64,000 nucleotides of DNA from Cellvibrio sp. pealriver (GCF_001183545.1 NZ_KQ236688.1:3298395-3362394); one strand, 5' to 3'; numbered from the stretch's first letter, positions 1 to 8,996 are shown. Notes: a model not told the origin generated them from the sequence alone. Numbers and translations: made by a program.

Positions 1-287
1 TCATCCACGCGCATGGTGCGGGAATCATAATTTAGCTGTGTCCGTTCTTCGTTGTAAAAGAAACGACCTTTGATATCAGGTGATCCAATAGAGGCCGTTG
101 AAGGAGCCCCGTTGTAGTGGGACTTTAAATAGTGGATTGCATGACTATCTGATTGTCGCCCTTGTTCAGCAAGTTTCCAGTGATTGACTAAACCCTTAAT
201 CACAACCGGTTCTTTGGATGAAAATATTTCTTCATCCAAAGCCCGGCAATCAGTAATAACGTTTGTTCTAGCGGTAATCATTGACAT
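1..287 (-). CDS. cupin-like (cupin_8/JmjC-type) protein, N-terminal part, truncated by window edge
   Basis: The first 95 codons of a leftward gene are present; the rest lies outside the window. The visible peptide begins MSMITARTNVITDCRAL and contains EPVVIKGLVNHW, FFYNEE and LNYD, which resemble the start of cupin-like proteins encoded next to SapC and TonB receptors. In that family the iron-binding cupin core lies further downstream and cannot be seen here. It follows the SapC gene after 40 bp on the same strand, so co-transcription is likely. The start is the ATG ending at 287; a second ATG two codons in is possible. No strong Shine-Dalgarno sequence precedes either. The function is unproven; a 2-oxoglutarate/Fe-dependent or structural role would be inference. 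Confidence 0.7.
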   Translation of the reverse strand, partial: MSMITARTNVITDCRALDEEIFSSKEPVVIKGLVNHWKLAEQGRQSDSHAIHYLKSHYNGAPSTASIGSPDIKGRFFYNEERTQLNYDSRTMRVD

Positions 288-327
288 AATATTTTTCACG
301 CTGACTTTTTAGGCTATTCTGACAACC

Positions 328-1050
328 TTACTTTCTTTTATTTTTGATTTCTGTCAATTTTCGAATGTTTGTCATTGAGCTTATTACTGCATAGGCGAGA
401 GATAAAAATCCCAGCTTGTTCAATTTTTCCAATTGCTCACCACCGAGCGCCATCAATTTTTCTTCATGAATAGTGAAGTTACCTACCAAACGATGTTTCT
501 CACCATTATGTAAATCGATTTCTATATCGACAGGCTCAATTAAACCAAGCTCGGTAAACGCATTGAACATTGCATCTTGCATCGCAATGCCTTCGTGAAT
601 AATTTTCAAAATACTGGCAACGTGATCCAAATATGGACCGTTACCGCCATGCTCCAAAAATAATGGATAACCTTTTTCACCATTGGCTTTCGGATGATCC
701 AAATCGATATGAATGACGGGCACTTTATGCTTGTCCGCATCAGACTGGAAGCCGATCAGGAAGGGGCCTCGCGCAATCACCGCGGGAATGTAATACGCAT
801 CCCACCCTGCTTTTACAGTTGGATTTAAAAACAGGTTTTCACCTTGGCTCAACCCCAACAAAACGGTTGCGTGAAATTTTTGTGTTTCAGGATTTTTTCT
901 GAACAGGATTGGATATTCTTTTTGCAGCTCAATAAATTCGGTAGGGAAGGCTAATGCACTACTGACATTATCGCCAAATTCGGCTCCGAAGCGGGTGACT
1001 ACTTTTAAATCCTGGTGTGCCAGGTTATTCAATAATACTGTGTTTGCCAT
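328..1050 (-). CDS. SapC family protein
   Basis: A 240-residue soluble protein. The N-terminal part (FGAEFGDNVSSALAFPTEF, then FRKNPETQKFHATVLLGL and GPFLIGF) matches the SapC family, named after a Campylobacter S-layer locus. In Caulobacterales, Xanthomonadales and Alteromonadales these genes recur beside TonB-dependent receptors, cupin-like proteins and tryptophan-halogenase-like proteins. The biochemical role is not established. There is no signal peptide, so it should be cytoplasmic. It lies 202 bp downstream of the TonB receptor stop, behind a hairpin terminator (1184-1209), and 40 bp upstream of the cupin gene, so it may receive only read-through from the receptor. The family call is confident; the function is unknown. 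Confidence 0.85.
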   Translation of the reverse strand: MANTVLLNNLAHQDLKVVTRFGAEFGDNVSSALAFPTEFIELQKEYPILFRKNPETQKFHATVLLGLSQGENLFLNPTVKAGWDAYYIPAVIARGPFLIGFQSDADKHKVPVIHIDLDHPKANGEKGYPLFLEHGGNGPYLDHVASILKIIHEGIAMQDAMFNAFTELGLIEPVDIEIDLHNGEKHRLVGNFTIHEEKLMALGGEQLEKLNKLGFLSLAYAVISSMTNIRKLTEIKNKRK

Positions 1051-1183
1051 TGCTTGATGTCCAGACCTTTAAAACCCATGGGTATTGGTAAAATTTTATT
1101 TGTATTTGATGCGGCGCATATAAGTAAAGCATATCTGAGAATGCAATAACGTTTCAGATGAAATTAAAAAGCCAGAAGAAATT

Positions 1184-1209
1184 AAAAAGCCGCTTTTCAG
1201 CGGCTTTTT
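1184..1209 (-). terminator. intrinsic terminator after the TonB receptor
   Basis: Perfect 10-bp stem (1184-1193 with 1200-1209) around a 6-nt loop, running into a T tract on the minus strand. It lies 44 bp after the receptor stop and before SapC, so it probably attenuates expression of the downstream genes rather than ending the operon. Confidence 0.8.
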
Positions 1210-1252
1210 AACTTATCAACGATAAGACGTTTAATTGAATCTAGTGATTTAA

Positions 1253-4200
1253 TTAAAACGTGTAGCGAGCGCCAATTTGGTAACGAGCACCCAAATCGTA
1301 CATATCCCACATCATCGCGTAATTACGGCCGTGTGAACGGCTGTCTTCACCAGTGATGTTGATACCTTCCAAAGACACCGTCAGTGCGTCAGTCACCGAG
1401 TAACTCAGGTTAAGATCGATTTGAGAATAATCCTCGATATAACGTGGGTTACTGAAACCACCTCTGCTTGTCTCATTCAAGTACTCGCCACGCCAGTTAT
1501 ACGCAATACGCGCCTGGAAGCGGTCGTTTTCGTATATACCTGACAGGTTTGCAGTATCGCTCAAACCAACCAACGCAAATTGAGACTCGGTTGGTGAACC
1601 CAGGTTATCGAAGCCTACGTCACCACGAACCAAGGTGTAGTTAGCCTGAACACCAAAACCGGTATCGCCGAAGAAGTGTTGCACGGCGAGTTCGATACCG
1701 TGGATTTTAGCTTCGCGTCCGTTGTTTGGCGTATTGGTTCTAAACACGGCCAGCGGATCACTTGCGTTGTCGTAAATATCCCAACCCGGTTGAGCGAGGA
1801 TAAACTGATCTTGCTCAGGTGTTCCTGTGTAAGCAGTGTTACCAAATTCAGCTACCCAAGCTGCATTGAGACCGCCGCCAGGTAAAACGACAAACTCGTT
1901 GTATGCCGTTTGGCTGAACAGGGACACGTCGCTAACGGCGATTCCAGCGGCTTTCAACTGTGCTGCTGCTGCCTCTACACGAGGACCGTTAGTCGAGTTG
2001 CGAATACCTAGCAACGAGCGGTTTACTTGTTCAGAACCAATAAAGTTCTTCACATTTTTTTCAAACACGCCAATAGAAGCGTAGCTACCCTCATCGTAAT
2101 ACCACTCCACGGAGAGGTCGAAGTTAGTTGACTCCAAAGGTAACAAGCCAGGGTTTGATGCGCTCGCTGTTGGAATAGCGCCCAAATAGGTAGGACCACC
2201 ACCGCTGCCGAAGTTGGAGGCGGATACGCCCAGTGAACCCAAGCCCGCTCTGGCAATGGTTTTGCTGAACGAGAAGCGGCTAACCACATCATCGGTCACA
2301 TTCAATGTTAAATCGAAGCTAGGCAGCAGATTGTCATAGCTGGCTTTGGCAGAAGCCAACGTTTGTGGTTTGGATGTATCAACGTTGATGGAAACGTCGT
2401 TGTCGCTCTCCCAGCGGTAGAAGTAAGCAGAGGACAAAGAGCTTGAGTCTACATCGGTGGTCTCATAGCGCAAACCGGTCAAAACACTGAACGGCATATT
2501 CCCCACATTACCTTCCAAGCCAACCTGGAAGTAAGCGGACTGCATGTCTTCCACCACAATGTTATGGGCAGACTGGTTCATTTTTGCAGGCAATATGCTG
2601 CTGTAACGAGGGATAGTCATGGCAGCTTCATACAGCTCGGCAGCGTTGGCAATAAAGCCATAACCACCCGCTTTTGGAGAGAAGTCATCAAACTCACCCT
2701 GAAGATCAAAAGGACGAATCAGATTGCCAAACTCACCTGGGTAGTTACCATCCCAGTTGCCCAGAGAAATGTTTCCTGACGCATAGCGGCGGGTGTTAGA
2801 TTCCATTTCACGGGACTCTATACCGAAATCAAAGTGACCGTTGTCAAGCTCGTAACGACCATCAAGTTTAATCTGGGTAACAGACGATAACTGATCCGCT
2901 TGATCCAGGTTGAGCATGGTTGAGCTGAGGTCGCTTGGATCAACCTGGCCATTAGGTGTCCAAGCCTGTTGATCTATCGCTGACTGGGGTCTTTGACGGC
3001 GTGAATCATCATAAACGTTCAGATAGGTGGGGAATTCTCCGCCAAAAAACCACTCCCGCTCAACAACAACAGGAGCTGCGAGCGCCATACGGATAGAGCC
3101 GGTACCGTGAGGGCCAGTACCGCGGCTGTGCATTTCTGAATCGTGTACGTCCAGGTCGAACGAGAGGGCATCAGTCACCTGATAACTCAAGTTTACGCCA
3201 AGAGAATCCAATGTGTTGGTTTGCTCTCTCCACTGTTGTTCAAAACCTTCATCAATCGCATTACCGTATGCCTCTTTGGCATAGATCATGGTTGCGATCT
3301 CTTGGTTATCAAATTCAACAGCCTGGAAATTGCCTTGTTGCTGCATCCAGTTGCCCGCTTGACCCAACTGTGACTTGATTTCATTTTCCGCAAAGGTGTA
3401 ATCCACGGTAGCGGTAAAATCTTCCGTAGGAGCAAACTGAAGGGTTAACTGTGCGTTGTCGCGAGTACGTTGAGTGTCGATAAACTCATAGCGCAAGTCA
3501 TAGAAGCGCGAGTACAGCTGACCCTCATCCGGTGCATTGATCACCTCGGCATTAGCGTTGTTCCACGTTCTTTGTGGTGCATTAACGCTGTCCCAAGTGT
3601 AGATACCCCAATCGTTAACTGTAGCGCCAACAGTGCCTGAATCGCGCTGCTGATGGCTAGCACTCACGGCCACACCGAAAGTGGAATCGTCATTGGCCCA
3701 GCTGAACAGGCCTGATGCTTCCGGAGTTACGTCATCACCAGCACGGTTAGTGGTATCCATAACGGCTTTGACGCCAGCGCTTGCTACCAAGCCTGGATTA
3801 TCCAGTGGTTTGGCAGTTTTAACATTGACGGTCGCACCAATACCACCGGTAGTGATATTCGCTTTACCTGTTTTATAAACCTCTACACCGCTAATACCTT
3901 CTGACGCGAGGTTTGCAAAGTCAAACGCCCGGGAATCACCGCCACCACCGTTGCTGGTTGATGCTGCTGGCATAGTACGGCCATTCAGGGTCACCATGTT
4001 GTTGTCTGCGCCGAAGCCACGCACGGTGATTTGTGAACCTTCACCGTTTGAACGGCTGATGGATACACCAGTGATACGCTGCAGGGATTCTGCCAGGTTG
4101 GTATCAGGGAACTTACCAATGTCTTCCGAGCTAATCGCATCCACGACGCCCGCCGAATTACGTTTGGTATCCATCGAACGCTCTAGAGACGCACGGATAC

Positions 4201-4324
4201 CGGTCACCATAACTTCTTCAACGCTTTCATCTTGCGCGACGGCAAAACCACTAAAGCCGGTAACGGCAGTAGATGCGATGACTGTGGCAATGAGTTTCTT
4301 TTTGAATTTTGCTGTTTGATACAT
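1253..4324 (-). CDS. TonB-dependent receptor, glycan/oligosaccharide-type
   Basis: A 1023-residue outer-membrane receptor. A signal peptide ends near residue 30 (AVA|Q), followed by a TonB box (EEVMVTG, about 36-42) and a plug domain with SSEDIGKFPDTNLAESLQRITG and VRGFGADNN. The rest is a long beta-barrel ending in aromatic Phe (GARYTF), as outer-membrane proteins require for assembly. The plug signature and the size of about 1000 residues are typical of the Caulobacter/Xanthomonas/Cellvibrio receptors associated with carbohydrate uptake; the ligand cannot be read from sequence. AAGGAG sits about 7 nt before the ATG. The 5' leader carries two adjacent inverted repeats (4381-4440). SapC and cupin-like genes follow on the same strand, a recurring partnership. 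The receptor call is certain; the substrate is inference. Confidence 0.95.
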   Translation of the reverse strand: MYQTAKFKKKLIATVIASTAVTGFSGFAVAQDESVEEVMVTGIRASLERSMDTKRNSAGVVDAISSEDIGKFPDTNLAESLQRITGVSISRSNGEGSQITVRGFGADNNMVTLNGRTMPAASTSNGGGGDSRAFDFANLASEGISGVEVYKTGKANITTGGIGATVNVKTAKPLDNPGLVASAGVKAVMDTTNRAGDDVTPEASGLFSWANDDSTFGVAVSASHQQRDSGTVGATVNDWGIYTWDSVNAPQRTWNNANAEVINAPDEGQLYSRFYDLRYEFIDTQRTRDNAQLTLQFAPTEDFTATVDYTFAENEIKSQLGQAGNWMQQQGNFQAVEFDNQEIATMIYAKEAYGNAIDEGFEQQWREQTNTLDSLGVNLSYQVTDALSFDLDVHDSEMHSRGTGPHGTGSIRMALAAPVVVEREWFFGGEFPTYLNVYDDSRRQRPQSAIDQQAWTPNGQVDPSDLSSTMLNLDQADQLSSVTQIKLDGRYELDNGHFDFGIESREMESNTRRYASGNISLGNWDGNYPGEFGNLIRPFDLQGEFDDFSPKAGGYGFIANAAELYEAAMTIPRYSSILPAKMNQSAHNIVVEDMQSAYFQVGLEGNVGNMPFSVLTGLRYETTDVDSSSLSSAYFYRWESDNDVSINVDTSKPQTLASAKASYDNLLPSFDLTLNVTDDVVSRFSFSKTIARAGLGSLGVSASNFGSGGGPTYLGAIPTASASNPGLLPLESTNFDLSVEWYYDEGSYASIGVFEKNVKNFIGSEQVNRSLLGIRNSTNGPRVEAAAAQLKAAGIAVSDVSLFSQTAYNEFVVLPGGGLNAAWVAEFGNTAYTGTPEQDQFILAQPGWDIYDNASDPLAVFRTNTPNNGREAKIHGIELAVQHFFGDTGFGVQANYTLVRGDVGFDNLGSPTESQFALVGLSDTANLSGIYENDRFQARIAYNWRGEYLNETSRGGFSNPRYIEDYSQIDLNLSYSVTDALTVSLEGINITGEDSRSHGRNYAMMWDMYDLGARYQIGARYTF

Positions 4325-4784
4325 GTAGCACTCCTTAATCTAATTATGTTCAGGACTTTTTACTAATACCGCCAAGAATTGGGCTTAAACGTGCCGATGG
4401 TGTTTAAGCCCTCCATCACTTCTAGCCAAAAGCGATGGAGACAAGCACAGGACTGACGTCAATTACCCCTTCACTGCGAATTATTGTTAAACACAGATAG
4501 GAGGCAGCTCGTCACGGACAGTGCCGACTTGAATACAAGTATCATATATTCATATTGACCACAACATAAACGAACCAGCTTCTATTCAAACAAACAATAA
4601 GTGTTACGGCAGGCCACACTCCGCACAACAAATCGGCTTATTGGTAGCACTTTTAGAAGGTGTTTTTACTGATGAAATGACAGCGATGTCAATTGAGTGG
4701 CTAACGATGAAGAAAGCCGTAACGGATGGCATTACTGCCACCCGTATATTCATCTATGAAAATATTTTGATTAGCAATTAAAGA
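4325..4784. promoter_or_regulatory. 460-bp non-coding region upstream of the TonB receptor
   Basis: No convincing gene is present. The receptor-proximal part holds the Shine-Dalgarno and the paired inverted repeats listed separately. Further upstream are a short near-palindrome ACTTG-N4-CAAGT (4527-4540) in AT-rich DNA, which could be an operator, and TGACA-N4-TGTCA (4678-4691). The far end is the trailer of the YheV-type gene. I could not match the leader to a riboswitch class I know. Confidence 0.5.
4381..4440 (-). repeat. two adjacent inverted repeats in the receptor leader
   Basis: First repeat: GGGCTTAAAC (4381-4390) pairs perfectly with GTTTAAGCCC (4402-4411) around 11 nt. Second: CTCCATC (4411-4417) pairs with GATGGAG (4434-4440) around 16 nt. 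They share base 4411, so the two stems would nearly stack. They lie 57-116 nt before the receptor start and could be a transcript structure or operators. Confidence 0.6.
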
Positions 4785-5036
4785 TCATTGATCCGGTTTA
4801 CTGAAGGGAAGGATGTTGATGACCTGCACGGCATCGCGCTTGTCTTCTTCGGTCTGGTTTACGCGGGTTTCCAACTCCCGCGCCACCGGCTTGAAACGCA
4901 TTTCCTCTTTATAGCCACAGGCGACACATTCGCGGTAGTCCTTACCCTCCTCGTTGAACACGACGAGCTTGTCCATTTCTGAACAGCGCGGGCAAACCGC
5001 GCCTGCGACGAAACGACGTTTTGTGCTGTAAGCCAT
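4785..5036 (-). CDS. YheV family putative zinc-ribbon protein
   Basis: An 83-residue protein with two Cys pairs (C15-x2-C18 and C37-x2-C40) forming a predicted zinc ribbon, with FVAGAVCPRC and RECVACGYKEEM as the signature. This matches the YheV/TIGR02443 family of putative metal-binding proteins, whose role is unknown. The tail is charged and has no membrane segment. The ATG follows the prlC stop with no intervening base (TAAATG), so it is translationally coupled to prlC. Pseudomonas has the same prlC-YheV order. The family is confident; the function is unknown. Confidence 0.85.
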   Translation of the reverse strand: MAYSTKRRFVAGAVCPRCSEMDKLVVFNEEGKDYRECVACGYKEEMRFKPVARELETRVNQTEEDKRDAVQVINILPFSKPDQ

Positions 5037-7109
5037 TTACGCTGCCTCATCCGACGTTTCAGAAGGAGAGAACCCGGAGTGACGCAACAACGCGTCGATC
5101 TTCGGCTCGCGCCCGCGGAAATTTTTAAACAGCTCCATGGGTGCCTTGCTGCCGCCCTGCTGCAAAATTTCCTGCAGAAAACTCTCGCCAGTTTGCGCGT
5201 TGAAAATTCCTTCCTCTTCAAAGCGCGAGTAAGCATCGGCGGACAATACTTCAGCCCATTTGTAGCTGTAGTAACCGGCGGCGTAACCACCGGCAAAAAT
5301 GTGACTGAAGCTATTTTCAAAACGATTAAACGCAGGCGGCTTGATGACCGCCACCTGATCGCGCACTTCATTTAATACATCCTGTGCGGATTTGGGCGCG
5401 GCCGGATTGTATTGCGCGTGCATACGGAAATCGAAAATGGAAAATTCCAGTTGGCGGATCATTTGCAAACCGGATTGGAAATTTTTGGCAGCCAGCATTT
5501 TATTGAGCAGGGATTGCGGCAGCGGCTCACCGGTTTGGTAGTGGCCGGAGATCAGCGGAATCGCCTCTGGCTCCCAACACCAGTTCTCCATAAATTGGCT
5601 CGGTAATTCCACCGCATCCCATGCCACTCCATTAATACCACTGACCGCTGCAACATCAATTTGGGTGAGCATGTGGTGCAAGCCGTGGCCGAATTCATGG
5701 AACAGAGTGGTCACTTCATCATGGGTGAGCAGCGAGGGTGTATCGCCTACCGGCGGGGTAAAATTGCAGGTTAAAAACGCGACGGGTAATTGCACGCCCA
5801 GCCCGGTTTTGCGGCGCACGCGGCAATCGGCCATCCAGGCACCGCCTTTTTTCTTGTCGCGCGCAAATAAATCCAGATAAAAACTCGCGATCTTTGCGCC
5901 GTTTTTTTCGATTTCATAAAAACGCACATCGGGGTGATAGCTGTCGAACTCGGCGATCTGTTTTACCTGGATGCCGAACAAACGCTGTACCACCTCAAAC
6001 ATACCCGCAATCACTTTTTCTGCGGGAAAATACGGGCGCAATTCTTCTTGCGATACCGAATACTTTTCTACGCGCAATTTTTCGCTGTAGTAGGTCGTGT
6101 CCCATGCCTGTAAATCGGCGCAGCCATTGGCGGCGGCAAACGCGCGCAACTCAGCGTAATCGCGCTCGGCATAGGGTTTTGATTGTTGTGCAAGCTCATC
6201 CAAAAACTGCAGCACTTGTGCGGGTGACTCGGCCATTTTGCTCGCCAGTGAACGCTCGGCGTAATTATCGAACCCGAGTAATGTGGCCAGCTCATGGCGC
6301 AAGGCAAGCGTCTCGGAAATGATCGCGGTGTTATCAAATTCAGCAGCAGAAGATCCATCGGCCTTTTTGCCTTGCGCCGAAGCGCGGGTCACATAAGCGG
6401 TGTAAATTTCCTCGCGCAGTGCGCGATTATCGGCATACATCATCACCGCGTAATAAGATGGAAAATCCAAGGTGACTGCATAACCTTGCAGATTTTTTTG
6501 CGCTGCCGCTTGCGCCGCTTGTGCAAGTGCCGACTCCGGTAATCCGGCCAGCGCATCGGCGTTATCAAATTGTTTATACCAGGCTTGGGTTGCATCCAAC
6601 ACATTGTTGGAAAATTGGGTAGCCAATTCCGATAAGCGTTTTTGAATATCGCCAAAACGCTTTTTATCCGCTGCATCCAAGGCAACGCCACCCAAACGAA
6701 AATCGCGCAGGGCATTGTTGATGGTTTGCTGTTGCGCTTGAGTCAAGCGCGTAAATTCATCGCTATCGGCCAATTGCTGATACGCGCGATACAGCGCTTC
6801 GTTCTGGCTGAACTCGGTTGAGTAGTCGGCCAGCAGCGCAACACTTTCGGTGTAGGCTTTGCGCAACTCATCGCTATTGGAAACCGAATGTAAATGGCTG
6901 ACCGGTGCCCAGGCCTGATCCAACTTATCGCCCTGTTCCTCCAAAGGCACCACCAGTGAATCCCAGGTCGGTTGGGCAACATTCGCCAGCAACTGCGCCA
7001 ATTGCGCTCGCCCTTGTTCAATTAATTCACTGATTGCCGGGGTGACATGCTCAGGCTTGATCGCCGAAAAAGGCGGCAGCAAGTGACTGGCTAATAAAGG
7101 GTTACTCAT
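5037..7109 (-). CDS. prlC: oligopeptidase A (M3 zinc metallopeptidase)
   Basis: A 690-residue cytoplasmic endopeptidase of the M3 (thimet) family that degrades oligopeptides, including cleaved signal peptides. The zinc site HEFGH is at residues 471-475 (TLFHEFGHGLHHML), with the further conserved segments GINGVAWDAVELPSQFMENW and FAGGYAAGYYSYKWAEVL. Length equals that of the E. coli enzyme. The start is the ATG ending at 7109, with GGAG 7 nt upstream and the family N-terminus MSNPLL; the frame stays open 18 codons further upstream but without support. It is divergent from the gamma-carbonic anhydrase gene and coupled to the YheV-type gene downstream. Confidence 0.96.
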   Translation of the reverse strand: MSNPLLASHLLPPFSAIKPEHVTPAISELIEQGRAQLAQLLANVAQPTWDSLVVPLEEQGDKLDQAWAPVSHLHSVSNSDELRKAYTESVALLADYSTEFSQNEALYRAYQQLADSDEFTRLTQAQQQTINNALRDFRLGGVALDAADKKRFGDIQKRLSELATQFSNNVLDATQAWYKQFDNADALAGLPESALAQAAQAAAQKNLQGYAVTLDFPSYYAVMMYADNRALREEIYTAYVTRASAQGKKADGSSAAEFDNTAIISETLALRHELATLLGFDNYAERSLASKMAESPAQVLQFLDELAQQSKPYAERDYAELRAFAAANGCADLQAWDTTYYSEKLRVEKYSVSQEELRPYFPAEKVIAGMFEVVQRLFGIQVKQIAEFDSYHPDVRFYEIEKNGAKIASFYLDLFARDKKKGGAWMADCRVRRKTGLGVQLPVAFLTCNFTPPVGDTPSLLTHDEVTTLFHEFGHGLHHMLTQIDVAAVSGINGVAWDAVELPSQFMENWCWEPEAIPLISGHYQTGEPLPQSLLNKMLAAKNFQSGLQMIRQLEFSIFDFRMHAQYNPAAPKSAQDVLNEVRDQVAVIKPPAFNRFENSFSHIFAGGYAAGYYSYKWAEVLSADAYSRFEEEGIFNAQTGESFLQEILQQGGSKAPMELFKNFRGREPKIDALLRHSGFSPSETSDEAA

Positions 7110-7192
7110 GGATAGCTCCGTATGGCGAAAATCGGGCGGGGTTTGGCGTATCATACCACCCACAATGACGATGGGTTTTGAGGAGAATATCT

Positions 7193-7732
7193 ATGGGCGC
7201 GATTAGAAATTACCAAGGCCACACCCCGCAATTAGGTGCGCGGGTATTTGTCGATGAATCCGCGGTGGTGATTGGCGATGTCGTGCTCGGCGATGATGCA
7301 TCGGTGTGGCCGTGCGTGGTCATCCGCGGCGATATGCACCGCATCCGCATAGGCGCGCGCACCAGTGTGCAGGATGGCTCCGTATTGCATATCACCCACT
7401 CCAGCGATTTCAATCCCGCTGGCCACCCACTCACGATTGGCGATGATGTCACTGTTGGCCATTCAGTGTGCTTGCACGGTTGCACCATTGGCAACCGCGT
7501 TTTAGTGGGCATAGGCTCAACCATTCTCGATGGAGCCATAGTAGAAGATGAAGTCGTGATTGGCGCAGGCTCATTGGTGCCACCGGGCAAACGCCTTGAA
7601 TCCGGATTTATGTACATGGGCTCGCCGGTCAAACAAATCCGCCCGCTCAAAGATTCCGAGCGCCGTTTTTTTACCTACTCGGCCAATAATTACGTGAAAT
7701 TAAAAGATACTTACATCAACGAAAACACGTAA
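7193..7732 (+). CDS. gamma-carbonic anhydrase family protein (left-handed beta-helix)
   Basis: A 179-residue hexapeptide-repeat protein of the gamma-carbonic anhydrase/YrdA/PaaY group. Repeats of the type IGDDVTVGHSVCLHGCTIG build the trimeric left-handed beta-helix. Histidines in VLHITHSS, VGHSVCLHG and nearby supply the predicted zinc site between subunits. Carbonic anhydrase activity is variable in this family, so the enzymatic role is not certain. The start at 7193 follows GAGGAG with 7-nt spacing; an upstream TTG is in frame but unlikely. It is divergent from prlC, as in Pseudomonas, and 33 bp before the FAH hydrolase gene, probably in the same transcript. Confidence 0.92.
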   Translation: MGAIRNYQGHTPQLGARVFVDESAVVIGDVVLGDDASVWPCVVIRGDMHRIRIGARTSVQDGSVLHITHSSDFNPAGHPLTIGDDVTVGHSVCLHGCTIGNRVLVGIGSTILDGAIVEDEVVIGAGSLVPPGKRLESGFMYMGSPVKQIRPLKDSERRFFTYSANNYVKLKDTYINENT

Positions 7733-7765
7733 TAGCTGAAGCAAAAATATCATCAAGGAAAGCAA

Positions 7766-8437
7766 ATGAAATACGCATTACCGATCGTAGACAGCAACAC
7801 GGAATTTCCCGTCAACAAAATTATTTGTATCGGCCGTAACTATGCCGAACACGCGCGCGAAATGGGGCATGACCCTGAGCGCGAACCGCCATTTTTCTTT
7901 TTCAAACCGCAAAGTGCACTCGCGCAAAATGGCGATGATTTTATTTACCCGCATTTTTCACAACAAGTTGAACATGAACTTGAATTGGTGATTGCGATTG
8001 GCAAATCCGGCGCGAATATTTCTGTTACCGACGCAAGGGATTATGTCTTCGGTTTTGCCGTGGGCCTTGACATGACTTGCCGCGATCGCCAAAAAGAAGC
8101 CAAACAATTAGGCCGCCCCTGGGAACTTGCCAAAGGTTTTGACGGCTCAGCACCTTGCACCGCCATCCAACCCGGCTCATTAGCGGATTTGGAAAAGTAC
8201 GGCGATTTAGTCTTAACACGCAACGGTGAAGAAGTACAACGCGGCAACTGGCGCGATATGGTGTGGCCAATTCCAGAATTGATTGCGCAAATATCGCGTT
8301 ATTTTAAATTGGAAACCGGCGATTTGATTTTTACCGGCACACCTGCAGGTGTAGGGCCAGTGCAGAAGGGTGATGAATTGTTGGCGCGATTGGAGGGATT
8401 TTCACAAGAATTACGCCTATCAATCGCTAGGCTATAG
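7766..8437 (+). CDS. fumarylacetoacetate hydrolase (FAH) family protein
   Basis: A 223-residue single-domain FAH-fold protein. Visible family features are the N-terminal substrate-lid segment IICIGRNYAEHAREMG, the metal ligands in EHELELVIAIGKSG, the motif GFAVGLDMTCRDRQKEAK, and the closing LIFTGTPAGVGPVQKGD. Relatives are acylpyruvases, oxaloacetate decarboxylases or 5-carboxymethyl-2-hydroxymuconate isomerases; an acylpyruvase/YcgM-like activity is likely but not provable from sequence. It is probably co-transcribed with the carbonic anhydrase gene. It converges on the RelE-type toxin gene with only 13 bp between stops and no terminator visible. Confidence 0.9.
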   Translation: MKYALPIVDSNTEFPVNKIICIGRNYAEHAREMGHDPEREPPFFFFKPQSALAQNGDDFIYPHFSQQVEHELELVIAIGKSGANISVTDARDYVFGFAVGLDMTCRDRQKEAKQLGRPWELAKGFDGSAPCTAIQPGSLADLEKYGDLVLTRNGEEVQRGNWRDMVWPIPELIAQISRYFKLETGDLIFTGTPAGVGPVQKGDELLARLEGFSQELRLSIARL

Positions 8438-8450
8438 ATCACTTCAACAA

Positions 8451-8741
8451 TTATTCTCGCAGCCGTGCAAGTGCCAATTCATACACTTCATTTTTATCGC
8501 GCTTGCCGATTGCGATAACTGTCACGGTAATAACCTCATCGCACACTTCATACACTAAACGGTAGCCCGCCTGGCGCAATTTGATTTTATAAAGCCCCTG
8601 CGCACCGGTGAGCGCAGCAGAAGGCACATGAGGATTCTCCAACCGCTCCCGCAGTTTCTTTTTAAATTGTTCTTTTACCGTTGCCCCTAACTTGTGCCAT
8701 TCCTTGAGCGCAGATTGTTTAAATTCGAGGCTATAAGTCAT
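8451..8741 (-). CDS. RelE-family toxin
   Basis: A 96-residue RelE/ParE-fold protein: LEFKQSALKEWHKLG at the start, GLYKIKLRQAGYRLVYEV in the core, and VIAIGKRDKNEVY near the end. Basic residues in the core and the final Lys-Arg-Tyr cluster agree with ribosome-dependent mRNA interferases of the RelE branch. It overlaps the upstream antitoxin gene by 11 bp on the same strand, the usual antitoxin-first order. Autoregulation is probably through the operator-like repeats at 8997-9028. Full length, no damage seen. Confidence 0.93.
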   Translation of the reverse strand: MTYSLEFKQSALKEWHKLGATVKEQFKKKLRERLENPHVPSAALTGAQGLYKIKLRQAGYRLVYEVCDEVITVTVIAIGKRDKNEVYELALARLRE

Positions 8742-8979
8742 CCAACGAAACCTTTACCGATTCTTCCGCTTGGCGTGCCTTAACCAACTTGAGCAGCTCC
8801 ATATCATCGATCAGCTCCATCATCGCTTCATAAGCAGCAGCAGGAACGCAATAGAACGCTGGCTCGTTACGATTTAATACTACTACCGGTAACCCTTGGC
8901 CACTGGCAACCACCTTCATAGGATTTGCTTTAAGGTCGGAGATGCTCGCCGCAACATCGGTTAATATTTGATGGCTCAT
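8731..8979 (-). CDS. Phd/YefM-type antitoxin partner of the RelE toxin
   Basis: An 82-residue antitoxin. The N-terminal part (TDVAASISDLKANPMKVV) and the strand VVVLNRNEPAFYCVP are the Phd/YefM DNA-binding fold; the C-terminal helix ending VKVSLDDL would wrap the toxin. It is first in the operon and overlaps the toxin by 11 bp. The ATG lacks a strong Shine-Dalgarno. Three TAGGTC-type half-sites lie 18-50 bp upstream and are the likely autoregulatory operator. Confidence 0.92.
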   Translation of the reverse strand: MSHQILTDVAASISDLKANPMKVVASGQGLPVVVLNRNEPAFYCVPAAAYEAMMELIDDMELLKLVKARQAEESVKVSLDDL

Positions 8980-8996
8980 GATGCAATCACTCTAAT

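Noticed and set aside
4788..4800. Sequence resembling the direct repeats at 59220 and 59947
   Set aside because: The match is only about 12 bp and falls inside the coding end of the YheV-type gene.
4859..5371. 170-codon minus-strand frame spanning the prlC end and YheV-type gene
   Set aside because: A shifted frame of two well-supported genes, with an Arg/Ser-rich non-natural composition.
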